The translations under genes and the position numbers were made by a program. From Paratinospora sagittata (lineage: Eukaryota > Streptophyta > Magnoliopsida > Ranunculales > Menispermaceae), in NCBI GenBank assembly GCA_035771175.1, contig CM069596.1, positions 9,102,001-9,166,000 of the forward strand: a stretch of DNA of 64,000 nt. Reading direction: 5' to 3'. The notes beneath the pieces are model-generated. The model saw only the letters and a list, made by a program, of their open reading frames with translations, was not told the DNA's origin and did no database searches. This document shows positions 11,655-23,500 of the stretch, piece after piece (the stretch's first letter is position 1; every line of letters begins with the position of its first letter).

Positions 11655-12453
11655 TCAAACTGAAGATGCGGCTGCAAGAAGCATTATGAGTTTGCCAGTA
11701 ATAAATCTAAATTGCTGAATAGAATGTGACTTTGTAAAAAAAACCTGCAAGTTACAAGGTTGAGAAGACAAAGGGCAAAAAAATAGTGTCATTTAAGAAG
11801 TAATGTCATGTAAGATGACCGTCTATCTCAATGTGCTTAGTTCTTTCATGAAAGGCAAAATTATGGGCAATTTGAATGACACTTTTATTATCATAATACG
11901 TAGGGGTAGGACTGGTTAGAATAACTCCCATATCTGCAAGCAACCAACGCAACCATACAATTTCAGTCATGGTAAATGTCATCGCACAATACTCAACCTC
12001 TGTGGAAGACCTGAAAACAACAAATTGCTTCTTGTTTTTTCATGAAATAAGAGAGTTTCACAAAAAAATGCAAAAACTAGTAGTGGATTTACAGTCTGTA
12101 TGATTACTGGCCCAATCTGCATTAGAATATGCACGAAGCTCCAAAGTAAATGAAGATGAAAATAAAATACTCTGATGCATTGTAGCTCGAAGATATTGAA
12201 GAATACAAAGAACAACGACCCAATGAACAGTAGTAGGAGAAGCAACAAATTAGCTAACAACATAGACCACAAATGCAATATCTGGTTGAGTAATGGTTAC
12301 GTGAACCAAACTACCAACAATAATGTGATATAATGTAGGATCTAACAATGGAGTAACATGTGAAAGGGTGTATCTAGCATAGTCTCAAGAGGGGTATCAA
12401 CAGTCTGAGTGTCAGTAAGTCGAGCTCGTTGGATAATATCCATGATATACTTG
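11655..12453 (-). pseudogene. Element A: RNase H and end of RT, degraded
   Basis: The minus strand translates in pieces to SKYIMDIIQRARLTD (about 12420-12450), ADWASNHTDCKSTT, SWKNKKQFVVFRSSTEVEY and NKSVIQIAHNFAFHERTKH, all diagnostic of copia RNase H, with several stops and frame changes. The gene is cut at 12453 by solo LTR C and resumes beyond LTR D. Confidence 0.75.
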
Positions 12454-12458
12454 GACTG

Positions 12459-14928
12459 TGTGACGACCCCACACCCCAGACCGCCATCCCCCAAAGATCA
12501 GCGTGCGAAATACTGGGGCGGGACACCCGGCGTAGGCATCCACGACCACCCCAAATCATCTCATGGGATGATCAGGACCCTATAAGCCTCAACCAGACTC
12601 TCCATAAAGTCCCCATTTTTTTTTCAACAAACAACAACCACCTAATAGACTTAGCAGTTTTAAAATCAACATAAACATCCACATATTCAAAATAATGATG
12701 ATCTCCTAATAAGCATAAGACATGATCATAATCCTCAAAATAAACCAAAATAGTCTAAGGCAACATGCCAAGACTCATCATCATCAAATGTCCAAGGCCC
12801 ATGGCCAATACACAACAACATTAAATAACATTCCTCACCATCTAGGTTTAACTTGTGATATTAATTACATATGTACCAAAATTAACAAAATATATGCATA
12901 TGTAAAAAGGACATCCAACCATGCACAAGAGTCCTAGACTCACATCAAGACGTCCCTAGCTTTGCAGTGGATAGGGCTTCAAGCAAATGCAATGCCTTTA
13001 CCCTTATCTGAAAGACCTGAAAAAGAGAGTGAGAGGGCGAACCAACTTGCACCCTAGGGTCATCTCATCCTGATCATTCACTTTCAGCCTTAGTGAAATG
13101 ATCCTGCCTGGCGGGGTATTAGATACTCTACCGCCTTTGGGGTATGTTGACCTCATACCCCTAACCTTCATTTATAGAAAATTTTGCCTCTGCCCTCTAG
13201 AGAAGTCAACCTGGCAACATGCGCAAGCTTCCTAGATATCGCAACATCTAGGGAACTTAGCGTGGAACATTCAAAGCCAATGCATGTCATTTTAAAACAC
13301 ATTAAACACATGGATTTTCATAATAACATTTCATGACATTCAACATACAAGTATAATTTAATGTGATGACACAAGTGATAATCATAAGGAACAACTACTC
13401 ACAACCAAGCCACGCAAGCTACTACTATCCACACACGGATCAACATTGATTCCAAATCCAAATCAAGATCCTATAAATCATGATCACGTGCACATACATC
13501 AATCATCATGATCATACCCATACATAAACATTATACATGATCAATTCCACAACTAATAGGCCCATACATGCCTATACTTTATCATGAGTTTCATCTTCTC
13601 ATGATCAACCTCAACATCCATACTAATCCACATATAAGAACTCAATTTCAAAACCCAAGAATTTCTTAGTCTAGGCCTATTCATGGCTATATTCTAGGCC
13701 TATTCATGGCTATCCAAGTTAAAACACCATTTAACATTCAAACCATGAAAAGGTTTATCATAATCAACACAAATTCCCAATTTAAGCCAATACATGGCAT
13801 ATGCCCTAATTTGGGGAAAATCTATACAATAGGGATAGAGTCAAATTGAACTAACTCATTTGATTCCAACACAAGTCTAACCATTATAAACCCACAATTA
13901 CATTCAATTTGGGTTCAATTAGATAAGTCTTAAATCAATTTAATGAATTGACTTGATTTAGGTCAAAAGCCCCAATTTTGGGCAAAGTCCCAAAATCAAG
14001 CCCTAGGCCAATTTTACACTACACCTAGGTTTTCCACCATTCAAAATCAGTAAATTAGACTATCAATCATCCGCATTCACCCATTAAATCAATATAGATT
14101 GCATGCAACTTGGATAGAAAACCCTAAGTTCATTTTCTAGGTTTAGGGCTATTACACACCTCCAATTTCTTGTTAGAAATTGGAAAAAATGGTGCCATTG
14201 GGTTCCAAATCAACCTAGGAACCCAAATCCCTATCATACCCCTCGGCCCTAAGGGTTTCCGACAAAACCCTAACCCATGCACCCACCAAAAATGTGGTGA
14301 AGTGCTTGCAAAATGCACATTGGGTGTAGATCTTGGTCTTAGAGGGTTGTTTCTATCATAAACAAGCTTAAAAGGGTAAAAATCAGTAAACCTTAGGTTA
14401 GGAACACCCCCAAACCGTGGTTCATACCCATCCTTTGGTCAAAATCATGCTCATTTACACAACCACAAAGAGATTTTAGGAAGAAAAGGAGAAAATACAC
14501 ATACCTTGGGAGAAATTTGAGCAAAGAATCACCAAAACCCTAGCTTTTCTCCATTTTTTCTCCTCTCCTTCTCTTTCCCTCTTTTCCAAGCTCAAAAACG
14601 TGCAAATGAGCTAATTTTGGGTGTTGGTAGCTTAAATACACAATTTTGGGCCCATACTTGAAAATCTGCCAAAATTTGCCTATTCTCACGCGTGTGACAA
14701 TAGGTCAATTTCTAGGTTCATCCTAAATGAACTATTCTCATGTACGTGACATTAGTGTATTTTGCTCGTTCATTTAGAATTTAATAAAACTTCATAATAA
14801 ATATGTATACATATAATATACGTTATCAAACATTAAATACACAAACATATACATCAAGCAAACACACAAAGTTCGGGCAAAATGCAAATGGGTTATGGGC
14901 TAGATGAAAAGACTTTTGGGGCGTTACA
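12459..14928 (-). mobile_element. Element C: gypsy-type solo LTR with perfect TSD
   Basis: 2470 bp, starting TGTGACGACCCCACACC and ending TTGGGGCGTTACA, flanked by GACTG at 12454-12458 and 14929-14933. It lies within the RT gene of element A. Its ends are the reverse complement of those of element D, so C and D belong to one family in opposite orientation. Apart from ORFs under 100 codons without family features, nothing coding is visible. Tekay/Del affiliation is likely from terminal style but unproven. Confidence 0.9.
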
Positions 14929-15394
14929 GACTGTGAAGGAAGATAACCCTTAGGAGAAGAGGCTACTTCTGTGACGCCCCGAAAATTATTTCATCTAGCC
15001 CATAACCCAATTGCATTTTGCCCAAACTCTATGTGTTGCCTTGATATGTTTGGTGTTTGTTTGATGGTTGTTTAATGTTTGTATAGTTGATGCTTGATAA
15101 TGTATATAAATATGTGTATCATAAATTGTATATGGGTCATGTTAAATTAAAGTAGAATGCATATGTTATTATTTATGCATGGGCCCATTAAACCATGAAT
15201 TGATATGGGTTAGGATTGATTGAATAAAATGATAAATGAGAATGAAAATTTGGTGTATTAAATGGATTGAACATTTAAAATACATGGAAGCATGAGATTG
15301 GTTAAAGTACATGTGGTTGGTATGGGTAGTATGAGACCAACACATGTGAAGGTTGGTGCATGAAAGTGGACAAGTGTCCCATGCCCACTTCTCT

Positions 15395-15625
15395 AATCCA
15401 AGAATGTTCTAGAAAGTGAGGTGAGTGGAGGAGAGAATCCAAGAATGTGCTAGAAAATGAGGTGAGTGGAGGAAGAATCCAAGAATGTGCTAGAAAATGA
15501 GGAGAGAATCCAAGAATGTGCTAGAAAATGAGGTGAGTGGAGGAGAGAATCCAAGAATGTGCTAGAAAGTGAGGTGAGTGGAGGAGGGAATCAAGGAAGT
15601 GCTAGAAAGAGGTGAGTGAAGAGAA
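15395..15625 (+). repeat. Minisatellite inside LTR D
   Basis: About six imperfect units of roughly 30-43 bp with the core ATCCAAGAATGTGCTAGAAA followed by a G-rich GAGGTGAGTGGAGGAGAGA. One unit lacks the GTGAGTGGAGG part. A purine-only tract follows (about 15610-15690). Confidence 0.85.
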
Positions 15626-15829
15626 AGGAAAAAAGAAGAGAAAGAAAAGAAGAGAAAGGAAAGAAGAAGAGAAGAAGGAGGGAGTTGCAGGAGGAACATC
15701 TCTGCGATATTTTCATCAAAGATCTGGATCTTTGGGATAAATGGTCAGATTGAGCTCAAAATTTGTCAGCAAGTTCGTAGCTTATGGTTATTCATTCTGG
15801 TCGGTGGAGATCTTGATCAGAGGTTTCGT

Positions 15830-16150
15830 CTAAGAGATCTAACCTCTCAAACATAGCTGGTCGGAAAGTCTGGATTTCTCACGCCGTTTCGCTCAAACTT
15901 CTAGCTCTCTTTCATCTACCGTTGGATGGATATGAAATTTGGGTACGTAGTGTACAACTGATATTTCTGAATTCTGAACGGTGGTTTTTCTGAGAGATCT
16001 AACCTCTCAAATAAAGCTGATCGAAAAGTCTGGATTTATCGCGCCATTTCACTCAAACATCTAGATCTCTTTAGTCTACTGTTGGATGGATATAAACTTT
16101 GGGTATGTAGTTTATAACTGATACTTATGTATTCTGAACGGTGGAGATGT
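15830..16150 (+). repeat. Tandem duplication (~165-bp unit) inside LTR D
   Basis: Two head-to-tail copies, each beginning GAGAGATCTAACCTCTCAAA and ending TTCTGAACGGTGG, with scattered substitutions. A second smaller duplication (17222-17335) repeats a ~57-bp unit around TCAACGGTACTGTGAAATAG. Confidence 0.8.
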
Positions 16151-18053
16151 TTATTCGTTTAGTATTTTGTGTGATATAGTCATCTGAGTTTGAGTATTTG
16201 CAGCAGGAAAGGAGAAATTGTCTGATTAGAGACTTGTTCATCAAAAATACTTATCTTTTTGGTCCACCGTTGGATTGGGCTGATATTTGGACAGAAGGTT
16301 TGTTTCTTCACATACTTCAATCTGTATGGTTGATTTTGTGATTACATATTTATGTTGGTAGATTGATACATCTGAACAGAATACTAAATGAAGAATTGGT
16401 AGGGTTGCTTGTATTAGACCTAAATTGAGAATATGAACTTAGACCTTTCCAAATAGCTTGCATATCAACTATGTTGACCTAGTTGTCATTGTTGATGAAA
16501 CCATGATGCAAAATCAGTGATATACATGGCTGAACATGGTGACCTAGTGTAAATCGGCAATATGGCCTAAGTATGGAAAATTTCATATTTTAGGGATTTT
16601 GATGCTTTTGGCCTAAAATCATTGAATTGATGCAACTTATGTTTAATTAAGCATGATTAGAGTTGATTATGCTACTGATTTGGTGGTTGTGACCATATCA
16701 TGGGTTAGGCCTACTTGTGATCAATTGACCCAATTTGGGCATGTTTATGCCTAAGGAATTGAAAATCAGTATGTTTGATTAATAGGATGGTTTATGTATG
16801 AGAACTATGCATTAGAGGCTTAAGTCATGTGATTTGAGTTGAATGATGGGATTAGATGGGATTTAGGCCTATTGTTTATATGTGGGCTGATTTAGGGTTG
16901 ATGTGTAATGTCTATGTGATTGAACATAGAAATTGATGTATGGTAGGATATTGATGTATGTTTCAGGATCTTGATTGGGTTGATTCGGTTTGGTGGTCGT
17001 GTGTGGTTAAATACTCTCGCGAGGCTTGGTTGTGAGTAGACTTCATTTATGATTATATATTTTATGTCATCATATCACTTATATATTGTATGTTTAAAGC
17101 ATGAATGTGTTCTAATGTTTTGAATGATGCATTGATTTGAGAAAACCTTATGACTTTGGTTGGGCCCATCTATCTGGCTAATAGGGGGACTTAACCTTGT
17201 CATAAGAGGGTTTTAGGAAAGGAAGAGATTGGGGTCAACGGTACTGTGAAATAGACGTGCACTAGTAACCCAAAATAAACATGATTGGGATCAACGGTAC
17301 TGTGAAATAGACGTGCACTAGTAACCCAATGCATGTGGAATGTGGATCCAAATTGATAAGCTTTTACTTGCATCGAACTTATTATAAATGCTTGATATCT
17401 ATATGTTATGAGCTTTTAATCATGCTACACATTGACATGCATACATGATATTTATTGATGAGTATTGATAACATATTTGAATTTTATTCACTGGGCACCG
17501 TTGGCTCACCCTCATTTTCCTCTTTCAGGTCCTTCTGGCCCGAATAAGGGCAAAGGAGTAGTTATATCTTGAGGGTCTTGCCTGCGAGAGAATCCAAAGC
17601 CTCGATGTGAGTTGAGAGGCATTTTGATTGAATTGTGTTTTAAATTATGAAGTATTATATTTTGGATTATGTAATTATAATACTTACCACATTGTAGTAT
17701 GGGTGAGTTTGGACTTGTTAGATAGACCATGTGGGCATATGACGGTTTTTATTTGTACCCACAATTTTGGACTTTATGTGTATGTCAATTTTAATGGACT
17801 GTAGGGATTATGATTTTATTTATGGATCATTTTTATGGACTATCTCTTGTCTTGGATGATTAATACGGTGGGTAATTTTGTTTAGTACCTTTTGATATTA
17901 TGTCGTTGTTTGAGATAAGGCTCGTAGGGTCTCAACCACCTCACGAAAGTTGAGGAGTGGTCGGAGATGCCTACGCCGGGAATCCCATCCCGACATTCCG
18001 CACGCCATTCCCTGAGGGGTTGGTGGTCCGGGGTGCGGGGTCGCCATAACTTC

Positions 18054-18420
18054 GATGCCTAAGAAGTAGTGTAGAGGGGGCCTAGATCTTTCATCTCAAA
18101 TTGATGGGCTAACTCCAACTTTAACTCTGCAATACCATCAACATCATCACCAATGATAATCATGTCATCAACATACTATAGAAGAAGAATACGCAATGTA
18201 AATGTGGACCTGACAAACAAAGTTGAATCATGATCACAAGAGCGAAAGTAAAAAGATGCAATTACAGTGGAAAATTTCTCAAACCAAGCCCTAGGTGCTT
18301 GTTTAAGACCATAAAATGTTTTCTTGATCCTACATACTTCCCCAGGTTTATGAGCAACACTTGAGAAAGGAACCATGTACACTTCCTCTTTAAGTTCCCC
18401 ATTTTAAAATGTTTTTTTTA
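18054..18420 (-). pseudogene. Element A: reverse transcriptase core, degraded
   Basis: The minus strand reads KPGEVCRIKKTFYGLKQAPRAWFEKF (18320-18270 region), equivalent to the copia RT phrase ending in LKQAPRAWF, and then a broken frame toward the active-site region. Stops and small shifts interrupt it. The downstream RT continues at 12453 beyond the two solo LTRs. Confidence 0.75.
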
Positions 18421-18679
18421 CATCCATCTGAGAGATGTTCCACTAGCAAGCAGAGGCAACTACAATAAGAGTACGAACAATAGTCATCTTTGCTATTAGG
18501 GCAAAAGTCTCATCATAATCTACACCTCACTATTGAGTGGATCCCTTTACAACCAACTGTGCCCTGTACCTTTCAACTGAACCATTGTCAAACTTGGTTA
18601 TAATCTTATAAACTCAACGAGAGCCAACCGTGCACTTTCCAAGAAAAAGTGTTACTAAATCCCTAGTGTTTGTTTTATG

Positions 18680-19780
18680 CAAAATAGAAAGCTTCTCAAC
18701 CATAGCCTACTACCAAAGAGGATCAAGGACTGCCTCCTTATATGAGGCAGACTCAGAAAGATCGTGAATAGATGTTAAGAAAGAGGAAAATGAATGTGAA
18801 TAACAAGAATAAGAAAAATCAGGCAGTTGTGTAGGCTTACAATTATGTTGAGAATAACGACGAGGAGGATGATTCGCATTCACAAGAGGTGCTTGGGTAT
18901 CGGTAGAAAGGGATAGGACACTATGATATGCTAAGGATGAAAGATCTAAAACAACTGAGGATGGAACAATATCACCTTCACAACATTTATTTTTATCCCT
19001 GCAAGAGAAATGGGGAAAGAAAGATGAAACAGGCAAATGAGATTGAGTGAGAGACAAGGGTGCAATGTCTACAGGAAAGGAAGGCATATTATTACTATCA
19101 GTAGGAAATGGATCAATACAAATGAAATCAAACTTAGAAACATCATGAGAGCTAGTAGGAATAGAAAATAAAGGAATATGTTTTAAAAAGAATACATGAC
19201 GAGAGACATACAATTTTTTGTGTAATAGGATCAAAGCAACGATAACCTTTTTGGCCCGTGTTATAACCAAGAAAAACACAAATAACAGAGTGTGAAGATA
19301 ATTTGTTGCGTTCTGCATGAGGTCGAAGTACAAAACATGTGCAACCGAAAACTCTCAAAGAAAAATAGTCAGGGGCAAGTCCATATACTTCTCAAAAGAA
19401 GATAGACCTTATGTGTGAGCTATGATTATTTTATTGATTATATGAACAATTGTGAGAATTGCTTCTCCCCAAAACTCACTTGGAATAGAAGCTGATAAAA
19501 GGAGAGAATGGGCAGTCTCAACAATGTGTTTGTGCTTTCTTTTAGCAACATCGTTTTGTTGTGGGGTATCAGTACAAGAAGACTTAGTATAGTGTCATCA
19601 AAAGCAAGCATTTCAAAAAACTCATTAGAAGTGTACTCCTCACCTAAATCACACCAAAAACATTTAATAGTAACAAAATGTTGTGTTTTGACAAGAGCAC
19701 GAAATGCAACATAAATGCCAACAAAATCATAACGATGTTTCATGAGATAAATTCAACAAAAACGACTATTATCGTCAATG
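18680..19780 (-). pseudogene. Element A: integrase region, degraded
   Basis: Minus-strand pieces include RVFGCTCFVLRPHAERNKL followed by VICVFLGYNTGQKGYRCFDP (19358-19240), the standard copia integrase C-terminal end. A second piece near 19740-19440 contains LGEEYTSNEF, corresponding to the second catalytic Asp region (here GE in place of the usual GGEF/D context). Frames are broken repeatedly. Confidence 0.7.
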
Positions 19781-20099
19781 AAATAAACATAATATCTCGA
19801 CCCTCCTTTTGTGAGAATATGAGCAAGTCCTCACACATCAGAATGAATCAGATCAAAAGGTACAAGAGAAATAAAAGTACTTCGATTAAATGGTAAGGCT
19901 AAAAACTTGGCCAATTTACAACTAGCTACTACAATTAGAAATGTCATGAGAATGCAAATTTTCATATGGTCCCTTTGAAGCTAAGAATTTTAAAGAGAAA
20001 CGAAAACATGTCCTAATATAAAATGCCACAAATAAAAGTCAGAAGAGGTAAGGCTCAAACAAAAAGATGACAAATCAATGCCAAAAGCTGCTACATACA

Positions 20100-20306
20100 A
20101 AACCCTCATCAATTGCTCCAAAATGTATAATCCTCCTGGGAATGAGGATCATGCACATAACAAGTGGTAGGAGAGAAATGAATATAGTACCCAGAATCAC
20201 ATAATTGGCTGATGGAAATTAAGTTCAACTTGAGTTTCAAAATACAATAAACATCAAAAAGAAGCAAGTGAGATGTAATAACATGACCAATACCTGTTAA
20301 TGGCAT
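20100..20306 (-). pseudogene. Element A: protease/GAG-pre-integrase remnant
   Basis: Minus-strand open stretch with LKLNLISISQLCDSGY, the familiar copia phrase following the protease. The upstream protease active site and gag are not recognisable before the primer site at 20617. Confidence 0.6.
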
Positions 20307-20616
20307 GGGGCCGCAATGTCATTAGTTATCATAACAAAGTATTGCATATTTACCTGCACCTGCATGCACACTTAAATCAACTTCACACCTTCTTGTGCCT
20401 GAGCAAGCGCCTGCAACCACCCCCTATAATGATGACGTTGCACAAGTCTGCCTCACGAACACAATCAGAACTTGTACCCTTTTTCGTCACTAATTTACCA
20501 TGCGAACCAACAATGATCACCTATTGAAATTAATCCAAGTTGCAAACCGTGCAACAATCACAAATAGCAGCAGCAAATCAACGTCTCAACCTATACCAAA
20601 CAACTTCTTAAACTTG

Positions 20617-20628
20617 ACTCTGATACCA
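20617..20628 (-). other. Primer binding site of element A
   Basis: The minus strand reads TGGTATCAGAGT, 11 of 12 matches to the tRNA-iMet primer site, directly abutting the LTR at 20629. Confidence 0.75.
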
Positions 20629-20776
20629 TGTGAATTATATGAAAAAAACTTAGAAAAGAGATAATTGAACAACATCTAGGGTTGAGGGTTCCATTATTAA
20701 GTCTAAAGAACTAGAAAAATTACAAGAGAAAATAACAACTTATATATCTACATAAAATGATAAATTAAATTTATCT
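20629..20776 (-). repeat. 5' LTR of element A (shortened)
   Basis: Direct repeat of 10354-10518 (TGTGAATTA..., then AATTGAACAA.ATCTAG, then AATAACAACTTATATATCTA). It is shorter than the left copy, so its outer end has been lost or diverged. Confidence 0.7.
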
Positions 20777-20867
20777 AGTTTTTTATTAATTATTACGTCA
20801 AGGGTGGATTCTTGATCTTGTTGGATTTTGAGCAATTGGCTAGTTTCTTTATACATATAGGGAAATG

Positions 20868-21047
20868 TTAATTTAAATACAAATTTTGCAATTACATGTA
20901 CAATTACACGTACATATTCATTAGATATTAATATTTTTTACACATTTCAAGGTGTATAATAAAAGATTCAATAGTTATATATATATGTGTGTAGTTGCAC
21001 ATGTAGTTGCATAAATTTTCAGTTAGATTAGAATTTTTCATAAATAT
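20868..21047. mobile_element. MITE-like element with imperfect terminal inverted repeats
   Basis: About 55 bp at the left (GGGAAATGTTAATTTAAATA, then a TTACATGTACAATTACAC segment) reappears inverted at the right (GTGTAGTTGCACATGTAGTTG, then AATTTTTC) with roughly 70% match. No clean TSD was found. Non-coding. Confidence 0.5.
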
Positions 21048-22029
21048 AAGATGACAATAATTTATTTTAATTTGTATTTAACTAACAATTTTTAGAACAA
21101 TAGAAGAAGGACACCAATACTAGTAGATTTATTAGTTGTCTTTCTTTTTTTTCTTTTCTTTTTTTCTGAAAAGATTTGTTTGTTATCTAGAGGACAAAAT
21201 ATTCCTAATTAATTATATAAATATGTGCAATTATAATTAGGTTTTGCATTTAAAATAAAATAAAATAAAATAAAATAAAAAAACAATTCGTATTTCCACG
21301 CACAAAAGAAGGTTCCCATGCCTAGGTTAGAACCAAAAGTTGTATCCACATATATTATCAATTCTTTTTTCCTTGATTAGATAAGGAAGAATATTTTTAT
21401 ATAAAGCAATTTGATAATAAAATTAGATAATGTAATATGAATGACAAGAACGTATTGACCGGGGCTCATCTATATTAATTTCATATTAGTCCGTGTTTGA
21501 ATATAGATGTGCTTGACGCGTAGTTCCGATTAAAGAAAGAGTAACGCTATGATGGTTGTACCGAGAAATTATAATACAAACTCACTTCTTAGATTTCAAT
21601 ATATATATATTTAAATTAGAAAATTCGTTCTAGGTATAAGTTTTTACAAAACAAAGACAAATTTTCCATTTTACATATATTTAACATTTAAACAGTCACT
21701 AAACCAGCAACCAATGATTGGAATCTGAATTATATAGAAGCTTATAGATTTTTTTTTATGTTTTTTGCAACGCCTTTCGAAATACTTAAATTAGAAGTAT
21801 TCAAACAAAAAAATAAAAGAAAAAAATTATAAGTTACTTCACTAGACGTTAGTTTTGATAAAGTTCACCGATTTTAGCAATAATTTCAAAATGCGCCCTT
21901 TGCCTGATTTAGAACGCTGGCCAGTTGTTTCGAATAGCAAGTCATGCAAGGCAGCCCCTACTGCCAAAATTTGTCTATTAAAATATTACTGAAATGATTC
22001 ATGTGTTTTTTTAAATAAATATACACCAA

Positions 22030-22034
<5 letters not shown>
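21048..22034. other. Intergenic DNA upstream of the cystatin
   Basis: AT-rich. Includes an (AAAAT)n run at about 21252-21283. No gene recognised on either strand. Confidence 0.5.

Positions 22035-22035
<1 letters not shown>

Positions 22036-22080
<45 letters not shown>
22036..22080. repeat. (AT)n microsatellite in the cystatin promoter
   Basis: About 36 bp of alternating AT followed by further TATA-like text, ending immediately upstream of the putative TATA box. Length variation here could change core-promoter spacing. Confidence 0.9.
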
Positions 22081-22083
<3 letters not shown>

Positions 22084-22096
22084 CTATATATAAATG
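22084..22096 (+). promoter_or_regulatory. Putative TATA box of the cystatin gene
   Basis: CTATATATAAATG lies about 57-69 bp upstream of the ATG at 22153, a spacing that allows a short 5' UTR. The adjoining AT repeat makes the exact element ambiguous. Confidence 0.5.
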
Positions 22097-22152
22097 CAGG
22101 GTACTAGTTACGGGAGTGAATCACACAACTTATACCATATTGATCAAAAGAG

Positions 22153-22515
22153 ATGAAAACTCAGTTATTCTTTTCAGCTGCTCTCCTTCTTCTTCTTGCT
22201 TTGCTTTTCAATGAAGCTTTTGCTGCTAACAGTAGTATAATAGCCGGTGGGTGGACCGATGCGGATCCGAAGGACAAACATGTGATTCAGGTCGCACAAT
22301 ATGCGGTGAAAGAGCACAACAATCAAAGCGGTGAAAGCATTAAGTTTAAAGATGTGATATTCGCTCAAAGCCAAGTGGTTGCAGGAGTGAATTATAGAGT
22401 AATAATTGTTGGGGACGATGGACGTGGGTATAGCAAGCTTTACCTGGCTAAGGTGTGGGAGAAGTCATGGCAACATTTCAAGAAGCTCACCTATTTCCTC
22501 GAACTTGTTCTCTAA
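22153..22515 (+). CDS. Secreted phytocystatin (cysteine protease inhibitor)
   Basis: Single-exon frame of 120 residues. Residues 1-24 form a signal peptide (basic start, long Leu run, AFA before the likely cleavage), so the product should enter the secretory route. All three cystatin contacts are present: N-terminal Gly-Gly at 32-33 followed by W34, the plant-specific helix VAQYAVKEHN (47-56), the first hairpin loop QVVAG (74-78), and the second loop Trp in KVWEKSW (W102). Members of this family block papain-like (C1A) proteases in development and in defence against insects and pathogens. The length fits a small one-domain secreted phytocystatin. It is the intact partner of the pseudogene at 7180, now ~15 kb away because of LINE, SINE and copia insertions between them. 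Confidence 0.93.
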   Translation: MKTQLFFSAALLLLLALLFNEAFAANSSIIAGGWTDADPKDKHVIQVAQYAVKEHNNQSGESIKFKDVIFAQSQVVAGVNYRVIIVGDDGRGYSKLYLAKVWEKSWQHFKKLTYFLELVL

Positions 22516-23054
22516 TGAGCTATATGCATGCCTCGACAGAGAGCTACCTAATTTCATCTTATCGTAATATCGTATGTTGCTTAGTGTTGTGTTTTAGTTT
22601 AATTGTGTCGTTTGATGTAAGTAGTGCATGCTCAAGAATGTATCAGCTTGTTTAATGTTTAATAAGGTCGTCCTCGTCAACTATGTAATGTTTGAGGATG
22701 CATTCATGTGATAGTTAGCTAGCTAGCTAATTTAAATGTACTTGAGCTTAATTAATTAATCATGGTATTGTGATGTTTTATATGGTGATCAGTATGCATG
22801 CATAGTTTGATGATAATTCGTTTATATTCTACTTTGATGTAATGTTATAGTTATTTGTTTTAAAGAAAGTTGGTCTGTATGTATTTGGAGCAAGAAAATA
22901 AAACAAAAAGTACTAAATGAAAGAAGGAAGAAGAAGAAGAACAAGAAGCTAGCTTTCTTATATTTGGCATGTGAAAGACAATAATATATAATAATTAAAT
23001 TCTTTAAAATTAGATTAAACATATTAACAAAAGTTAGTTATGTTAATTAATATA
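22516..23054. other. 3' flank of the cystatin, no further gene
   Basis: Contains the AATAAGGTC segment (22659-22667) shared with the pseudogene's 3' flank, which shows that the ancestral duplication covered more than the coding part. Otherwise AT-rich. Confidence 0.5.
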
Positions 23055-23245
23055 TATTGAACTCAAGCTCTTTAACATTACACCAATTGCTACAAATCTA
23101 ATGTGTCAAACTTTTATATCAAATTATAGTTTAATTGAAAAGTGTGTTGTTTTAATAAATTAAAGTTAAAATCTTATATGACAGTGACAGTGATTTATAA
23201 AAATTGATGTAATAATTTTAATTCTCTAACATTACTCTATTAAAA
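23055..23245. mobile_element. MITE family copy 1
   Basis: Shares ACCAATTGCTACAAATCTAA, a central GTGACAGTGATTTATAA and an inverted right end with the copy at 23801-23981. Right-end inverted match: TAATGTTAGAGAATT. Boundaries are approximate. Confidence 0.5.
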
Positions 23246-23500
23246 ATGAGAGAAACTTATAATCACTTTCTTAATATTCATATTAGTCAATTCATACCCC
23301 ACAGTATGTATAATTTAGGGTTTATCCTTATAAAGAATCATTTAGTGAGTTGACTCAATGAGTCAATTTCTTATGATAAAATTGATTTGAACTAGTGAGT
23401 TAAATTGGAAAGTTGTCTCATCAAGTTAAAATGATTCTTTATAATTATTTTTAGATTGAATCCAACCCATTAAACATAGGTTTTGAAACCGGATTTTGGA

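Larger units (their letters stand above)
14970..18048 (+). mobile_element. Element D: gypsy-type solo LTR with perfect TSD
   Basis: 3079 bp, starting TGTGACGCCCCGAAAA and ending GGGGTCGCCATA, flanked by ACTTC at 14965-14969 and 18049-18053. The expected terminal CA is TA, probably a C-to-T change. It is the same family as C but inverted, and ~600 bp longer, partly because of internal tandem repeats at 15395-15625, 15830-16150 and 17222-17335. Joining the flanks restores continuity of the host copia RT gene, which confirms the boundaries. Confidence 0.9.
10354..20776 (-). mobile_element. Element A: old Ty1/copia with three nested insertions
   Basis: Read on the minus strand: 5' LTR (20629-20776), primer site, remnants of protease/GAG-pre-integrase, integrase, reverse transcriptase and RNase H, a purine-rich tract (complement of about 11650-11665), and 3' LTR (10354-10518, interrupted by element B). 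The LTR pair is recognised by shared text such as TTACAAG(G/A)GAAAATAACAACTTATATATCTA. Solo LTRs C and D interrupt the RT gene. A possible TSD AGTTT lies at 10349-10353 and 20777-20781, but the right LTR is shorter than the left and its end is decayed. Gag is missing; fewer than 320 bases separate the primer site from the protease region. Confidence 0.8.
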
